Shown piece by piece: positions 7,464 through 10,405 of a stretch of 10,405 bases of DNA (within the stretch, counting starts at the first letter, position 1; each line of letters begins with the position of its first letter). Below the pieces are notes generated by a model. The model did no database searches, was not told where the DNA came from, and saw only the letters and a list, made by a program, of their open reading frames with translations. This DNA is from an uncultured Oceanospirillaceae bacterium (GTDB lineage: Bacteria; Pseudomonadota; Gammaproteobacteria; Pseudomonadales; Oceanobacteraceae): NCBI GenBank assembly GCA_937974825.1, contig CALJVD010000148.1:1-10405 (forward strand), read 5' to 3'. A program made the translations under genes and the position numbers.

Positions 7464-8261
7464 ATGTGGATAGGTAAAATAATAGGTGCGTTTATCGGAT
7501 TGATGCGCGGTGGTTTTGTTGGCTTTGTGTTTGGTCTCATTGTTGGCCATATGTTTGATAAATTCATAGCCAAAAAAGTTGCTGGAAAAACCATGGATTC
7601 AACTCGCGCCAAAGAGCTGTTCTTTAGCGCTACTTTTCGTTTTATGGGGCGATTAGCAAAAGCCGACGGGCGCGTGTGCGAAAATGAGATTAGCGTTGCA
7701 GAAGCTGTCATGGCTCGTATGGGCTTACAAGGAGAGCGCCGCAAAGTAGCTATTTCATACTTTACAGAAGGCAAAGATGCGGTCGGCAATTTAGAGGCAG
7801 ATCTGCATCAATTGCGAACGGTTTTTATGCTTCACCCAGAGCTCAGCCAAGTCTTCTTTGAAATCCAGCTTAGCGTGGCCTTTGCGGATGGTAATCTGTC
7901 AGCAGAAGAAAGCCGTTTATTTGATGATGCCTGCCAAATATTAGGGATAAGCAAGCTGCAGTTTAATATCATTCAAGCGCGAGTCTGGGCCGCAATGAAT
8001 GGTCAAAGAAGGCAAGAGCAAGGTCAGAGCTCAAACACTCAATCAGAATTAGCCAACGCTTATGACATGCTAGGGGTGGATGCCAACGTGACTGATGCCG
8101 AGCTAAAGAAAGCTTACCGCAGACTTATTAACCAACATCACCCTGACAAGCTAGTCTCTAAAGGTCTGCCTGACGATATGATGGAATTGGCTAAAGAAAA
8201 AGCACAGCAAATTCAAAACGCTTACGACCTGATTTGGGATACTAGAAAGAAAAAGAGATAG
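7464..8261 (+). CDS. djlA: Membrane-anchored DnaJ-like co-chaperone DjlA
   Basis: DjlA is a type III J-domain protein of the inner membrane that stimulates DnaK ATPase and in E. coli affects capsule signalling through the Rcs system. The 265 residues comprise a single glycine-rich membrane segment (about 5-30, with several GxxxG-like spacings thought to drive dimerisation in this family), a TerB-like all-helical domain (about 50-178, with AKADGRV and AFADGNLS acidic repeats), a polar Q-rich linker (about 180-196), and a C-terminal J domain (about 198-265) with the invariant HPD at 226-228. It begins 2 bp after murU with no obvious Shine-Dalgarno, so it is probably translated by coupling. E. 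coli also places djlA divergent to lptD, so the position appears ancestral with amgK-murU inserted between. Confidence 0.95.
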   Translation: MWIGKIIGAFIGLMRGGFVGFVFGLIVGHMFDKFIAKKVAGKTMDSTRAKELFFSATFRFMGRLAKADGRVCENEISVAEAVMARMGLQGERRKVAISYFTEGKDAVGNLEADLHQLRTVFMLHPELSQVFFEIQLSVAFADGNLSAEESRLFDDACQILGISKLQFNIIQARVWAAMNGQRRQEQGQSSNTQSELANAYDMLGVDANVTDAELKKAYRRLINQHHPDKLVSKGLPDDMMELAKEKAQQIQNAYDLIWDTRKKKR

Positions 8262-8390
8262 CAGGTTTAGAGGGTAAAAAGTGAACTCTCTGTTAGATAA
8301 AAAACTTTTATGCTTATGAATAAAATATTTCAATTTACGAAACCAATTTCTAGTGGAAATATGCGCGCTGTAATGGTTTAACTCGTTTAT

Positions 8391-8396
8391 TGAGGG
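8391..8396 (+). promoter_or_regulatory. Ribosome-binding site of the small ORF at 8403
   Basis: TGAGGG sits six bases before the ATG at 8403 and is the best evidence that this short frame is translated. The 141-bp gap from the djlA stop to this ATG contains no other gene that I can support. A TGTAAT hexamer at 8369-8374 resembles a -10 element but lacks a good -35. Confidence 0.75.
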
Positions 8397-8402
8397 TTAT
8401 TT

Positions 8403-8582
8403 ATGAGTGAAGCTCAACAACTAGATTATAACGACTACGAAGATTTTGAAGCCGAAGAAAAGGTCTCTACTAAGCGCAGTCGCAGCATTGATTTCGAAAA
8501 AAAGAAGCGCCGTGCTGAACAAATTTTAGAAAAAGCCAGACTACGTGAAATGTTTGGTTATGACGTGGATTTTGAATATTAA
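8403..8582 (+). CDS. Small charged protein resembling the PA3496 family
   Basis: This 59-residue protein has no signal peptide or membrane segment. The N-terminal third is acidic (DYNDYEDFEAEE), the centre is strongly basic (RSRSIDFEKKKRRAEQ, 26-41) and predicted helical, and it ends LREMFGYDVDFEY. The basic-helix-then-acidic-aromatic layout and length resemble the small proteins annotated as PA3496-family putative envelope integrity proteins in pseudomonads. I make that link from memory, and no biochemical role can be read from the sequence. Translation is supported by a TGAGGG ribosome-binding site six bases before the ATG, and transcription by an intrinsic terminator 37 bp after the stop. 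It is separated from djlA by 141 bp, so it is likely its own monocistronic unit. Confidence 0.85.
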   Translation: MSEAQQLDYNDYEDFEAEEKVSTKRSRSIDFEKKKRRAEQILEKARLREMFGYDVDFEY

Positions 8583-8618
8583 GCAACCATGCCTAAGACG
8601 ATAAAAAAGCGATCATTT

Positions 8619-8646
8619 AAAAGGCTCTAATTAGAGCCTTTTTTTT
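8619..8646 (+). terminator. Intrinsic terminator of the small gene, overlapping the hopJ 3' end
   Basis: A perfect 20-bp palindrome (8621-8640, AAGGCTCT stem, AATT loop) is followed by eight T residues (8639-8646) and preceded by AAAA that extends pairing to a ten-base stem. This is a strong rho-independent terminator for the plus-strand gene ending at 8582. On the minus strand the trailing run is only four T residues before AAATG, so termination there should be weaker. The hairpin includes the stop codon and last codons of the opposing HopJ-family gene. Confidence 0.9.
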
Positions 8647-8995
8647 GGGTTAACGGAAAGTGCGTAAAGTGAATGCCGTCTAAGTCGAACTTCATTAGCT
8701 GGCGAATATTCAAATGACTGTCTGATGGGTAGCTATCTAAATTTCGAAAATGCTCACCAAAGCATTTTAGAGCTTGCTGCTTAGTAAGAGTGTAATGTTT
8801 GGCGAACGCAAAAATTTTAGCGCTGCCATGGTTCTCTGAATCTGTGTTTAACAAACCGTTATTGTCAAAGTGACTTGGGCTGTATTCAAACCAAGTATCT
8901 AGAAAAGACAAAGTATCCGAAAATCTATGCTCTGGTTGCTCAATAGCTTCTAAAAAAGCGGCCTTTTCCTCGGTAAAATTATTCAACGACTTCAT
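8627..8995 (-). CDS. HopJ-family protein (HopJ type III effector protein family)
   Basis: The 122-residue protein matches my recollection of the HopJ family. It has a FLDTWFEYSP segment at 31-40, an NHGSAKIFAFAKHY block at 55-68, CFGEHFRNLDSYP at 78-90, and HLNIRQLMKFDLDGIHF at 94-110. The family is named after a Pseudomonas syringae protein once listed as a type III effector. Many homologues occur in non-pathogenic marine bacteria without a secretion system, and the biochemical function is not established. There is no signal peptide or membrane segment, and no secretion genes lie nearby. The ATG at 8995 gives the normal family length. A longer in-frame TTG start at 9079 would lie well inside the regulator gene and is unlikely. 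It overlaps the end of the AraC-type gene by 17 bp, which implies co-transcription. Its last codons lie in the opposing gene's terminator. Confidence 0.88.
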   Translation of the reverse strand: MKSLNNFTEEKAAFLEAIEQPEHRFSDTLSFLDTWFEYSPSHFDNNGLLNTDSENHGSAKIFAFAKHYTLTKQQALKCFGEHFRNLDSYPSDSHLNIRQLMKFDLDGIHFTHFPLTQKKGSN

Positions 8996-10019
8996 TTCTT
9001 TCTTCTCGATAGTATGAGGGAGCATGCGAGGTCCAACGGCGAAACGCTTTACGAAAGTTAGACGGGTCTGAGTAGCCAATTAACGCAGCCACTTCTTCTA
9101 TGGGTAAGTTCGAGTTACGTAAATATTCAATCGACATTTCTTTTCGTACTTCGTCTAATATTCGCTGATAAGAAGTGCCAACATCTTGCAGTCCACGGCT
9201 TAGTGTACGGGTTGAGGTGGCCAGTTGACTGGCGACTTCATCGACCGATAAAAAGTTACCGGGGCTACTAAGCAAAATCCGTCTAACCTTGGCGACTAAC
9301 CCTTCTTTAGGACCCATGCGTTCTAAAATATCGGCACATTGTTGTTCTGCCATAGCAGCGGTGGCTTGGTCAGCCATCGCCAAAGGTGTATCTAATAACT
9401 TGGAATCAATAATGATTTCTGTGCGTGGTTGGTCAAACAAAAAAACCGCCGACGATATTTCTTTATAAGCATCAATATAATCAGGTTGTGGATGGTTCAA
9501 ATGCACTTCAACTGCATCCAACTCAGGATTGCCTGTTAAAAAGCGTCCTAAAGTTGCAAATAGGCTCAGAAAAATATCGCATGCCAAACGGAAAAACAGA
9601 TCGGATGGAAGGTGTGATGTAAAACGTAAGGCAGTAGTGTCGCCTTGATCGACCATCTCAAAGGTGAAGGCGGGGTCGACCAAATAATGATATTTTTGAC
9701 CTAAGTTCAGGGCGCTACGAATGTTTTCACAGCTCAAAATGGCATAGCCAAGCATACCAAACTGATTGATGTTAATGGCTTTACCTAAATCCAAACCCAA
9801 AGTAGGGCTAGGGTAGTGCTTAACAAGGTTGCCTGTTAGCAAAATAATTTGCTGATAGCTTAAGCGGGCAGATGGGTTAGCTAGTAACTCTGGGGAAATT
9901 CCAGTATTTTTAAGCAAAACATCGGTGTTAATGCCTTGCTCTGTACCAAGACGAACCATTGTTGCTGGAATATTTACCGGAACCAAAGGGTCTGTCAGGT
10001 TCCATGTACCACGAATCAT
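8979..10019 (-). CDS. AraC-family transcriptional regulator with arabinose-binding-like N-terminal domain
   Basis: From the ATG at 10019 this is a 346-residue cytoplasmic DNA-binding regulator. Residues about 15-210 form the ligand-sensing region typical of the larger AraC/XylS subgroup (as in OruR- or ArgR-like regulators), including GLDLGKAININQFGMLGYAI at 75-94. The C-terminal 100 residues hold two helix-turn-helix motifs: about 258-280 (SVDEVASQLATSTRTLSRGL) and about 306-330 (PIEEVAALIGYSDPSNFRKA), followed by RRWTSHAPSYYR, the standard signature. The ligand cannot be predicted. A GTG at 10031 would add four residues; the ATG is preferred because GGGG lies six bases before it. The probable target is the co-transcribed HopJ-family gene or itself, but this is inference. 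A hairpin with a T-run lies just upstream. Confidence 0.93.
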   Translation of the reverse strand: MIRGTWNLTDPLVPVNIPATMVRLGTEQGINTDVLLKNTGISPELLANPSARLSYQQIILLTGNLVKHYPSPTLGLDLGKAININQFGMLGYAILSCENIRSALNLGQKYHYLVDPAFTFEMVDQGDTTALRFTSHLPSDLFFRLACDIFLSLFATLGRFLTGNPELDAVEVHLNHPQPDYIDAYKEISSAVFLFDQPRTEIIIDSKLLDTPLAMADQATAAMAEQQCADILERMGPKEGLVAKVRRILLSSPGNFLSVDEVASQLATSTRTLSRGLQDVGTSYQRILDEVRKEMSIEYLRNSNLPIEEVAALIGYSDPSNFRKAFRRWTSHAPSYYREERNEVVE

Positions 10020-10025
10020 AGAAAG

Positions 10026-10029
10026 CCCC
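10026..10029 (-). promoter_or_regulatory. Candidate ribosome-binding site favouring the ATG start of the AraC-type gene
   Basis: On the minus strand AAGTGGGG precedes the ATG at 10019, with GGGG six bases away. The alternative GTG at 10031 has only an A/T-rich stretch upstream. This is modest evidence for the shorter product. Confidence 0.4.
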
Positions 10030-10033
10030 ACTT

Positions 10034-10060
10034 AAAAAAAATTAGAGTCTACACTCTAAT
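10034..10060 (-). terminator. Probable intrinsic terminator between the cydC-like gene and the AraC-type gene
   Basis: Perfect 8-bp arms ATTAGAGT and ACTCTAAT with a 4-base loop (10041-10060) are followed, on the minus strand, by eight T residues (10041 down to 10034). The stem is A+T-rich, so the hairpin is only moderately stable, but the position is right: after the cydC-like stop at 10122 and immediately before the regulator. It could also act as an operator or attenuator for the regulator, because it ends 14 bases before the ATG. Confidence 0.7.
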
Positions 10061-10121
10061 CTATTTTTGGCGAGAATTCACCCTGTGCTTAGTTTGATCG
10101 TGACGAATGCAAGGGATTTGT

Positions 10122-10405
10122 TTATTCGTTCATACTTTTGAGATGAATATGACGATCAGATTGCGGTAACGTGCTTAGATCATGGGCTAGCAATAATGCG
10201 CTACGATCGTTTAACCAAGCAGACAGCTTAGGGCGAATACTTGCTTGAGTGGCTTTATCTAAGTTACTAAAAGGCTCATCTAAAATAACCAAGGCTGGAT
10301 CTTTAAGTATAACGCGTGCTAGCGCCAAGCGTCGACCTTGACCACCAGAAAGTTGACGGCCGGTTTCACCTACCCATGTATCTAATTGGTTCGGGAAGTT
10401 AAGTA
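10122..10405 (-). CDS. cydC: CydC-like ABC transporter ATPase subunit, C-terminal 93 residues (5' end outside the window)
   Basis: The reading frame is open to the right edge, so the ATG lies outside the window. What is visible is the end of an ABC nucleotide-binding domain. It has WVGETGRQLSGGQ with the LSGGQ signature, the helix RRLALARVIL, the Walker B stretch LVILDEPFSNLD with the catalytic glutamate, and the switch histidine in LLAHDL, then a short tail ending at TAA. The LDTWVGETGRQLSGG context is most like CydC, the partner of CydD in the heterodimeric exporter of cysteine and glutathione needed for cytochrome bd assembly. In cydDC operons cydC is normally last, which fits the probable terminator downstream. 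Another heterodimeric or lipid-type ABC exporter cannot be excluded from this fragment. The Walker A and membrane domain are not visible. Confidence 0.72.
   Translation of the reverse strand, partial: LNFPNQLDTWVGETGRQLSGGQGRRLALARVILKDPALVILDEPFSNLDKATQASIRPKLSAWLNDRSALLLAHDLSTLPQSDRHIHLKSMNE

Noticed and set aside
7361..7789. 142-codon open frame on the minus strand across murU and djlA
   Set aside because: It lies antisense to two well-supported genes, has low-complexity shadow composition, matches no family I recognise, and has no ribosome site.
8275..8310. Possible terminator after djlA (AAAAGT ... ACTTTT)
   Set aside because: Six-base A/T-rich arms separated by a loop of about 21 bases, with no G+C core and no T-run. 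Not credible as an intrinsic terminator.
8151..8333. 60-codon minus-strand frame over the djlA 3' end
   Set aside because: Most of it is the complement of the J domain. The A/T-rich remainder gives phenylalanine/leucine-rich nonsense.
8621..10060. Shared words ATTAGAG/CTCTAAT in the two hairpins at 8621 and 10041 as a possible dispersed repeat
   Set aside because: Only seven bases are shared, in opposite arrangement. Both are explained as separate terminator stems.

Overview
The window looks like a chromosomal segment of a marine-type gammaproteobacterium of moderate to low G+C, perhaps Oceanospirillales-like or a relative of the pseudomonads. This rests on gene order and protein content only: lptD-surA-pdxA-rsmA is the classic gammaproteobacterial envelope/housekeeping operon, and divergent amgK-murU beside lptD is typical of pseudomonad-like lineages. 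Genus cannot be fixed from the sequence alone.

Layout. Positions 1-62 hold a tandem array of a 7-bp unit (about 8.9 copies, cut by the window edge), just downstream of rsmA. From 5618 down to 91 on the minus strand run lptD (outer-membrane LPS translocon), surA (periplasmic chaperone), pdxA (pyridoxal phosphate synthesis) and rsmA (16S rRNA dimethylase). These four are overlapped or abutted, so they are probably one translationally coupled transcript. A 128-bp divergent intergenic region separates them from the plus-strand cluster amgK-murU-djlA (5747-8261), whose genes overlap or lie within 2 bp. After a 141-bp gap comes a 59-residue charged protein gene (8403-8582) resembling the PA3496 family. 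It ends in a strong intrinsic terminator.

On the right, three minus-strand genes read toward that terminator: the 3' end of a CydC-like ABC exporter subunit (cut by the window edge), a probable intrinsic terminator, an AraC-family regulator with an arabinose-binding-like N-terminal domain, and a HopJ-family protein whose start overlaps the regulator's end by 17 bp. The HopJ reading frame finishes inside the opposing gene's terminator hairpin.

Function. The left two thirds is an envelope-biogenesis neighbourhood. LptD inserts LPS, SurA chaperones outer-membrane proteins including LptD, AmgK and MurU recycle peptidoglycan MurNAc to UDP-MurNAc, and DjlA is a membrane-anchored DnaK co-chaperone. 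PdxA and RsmA are conserved passengers. The right third is more accessory. I see no mobile element, CRISPR, tRNA/rRNA or convincing novel multigene system. The most unusual items are the heptamer array, the terminator embedded in the HopJ coding end, and the AraC/HopJ overlap.
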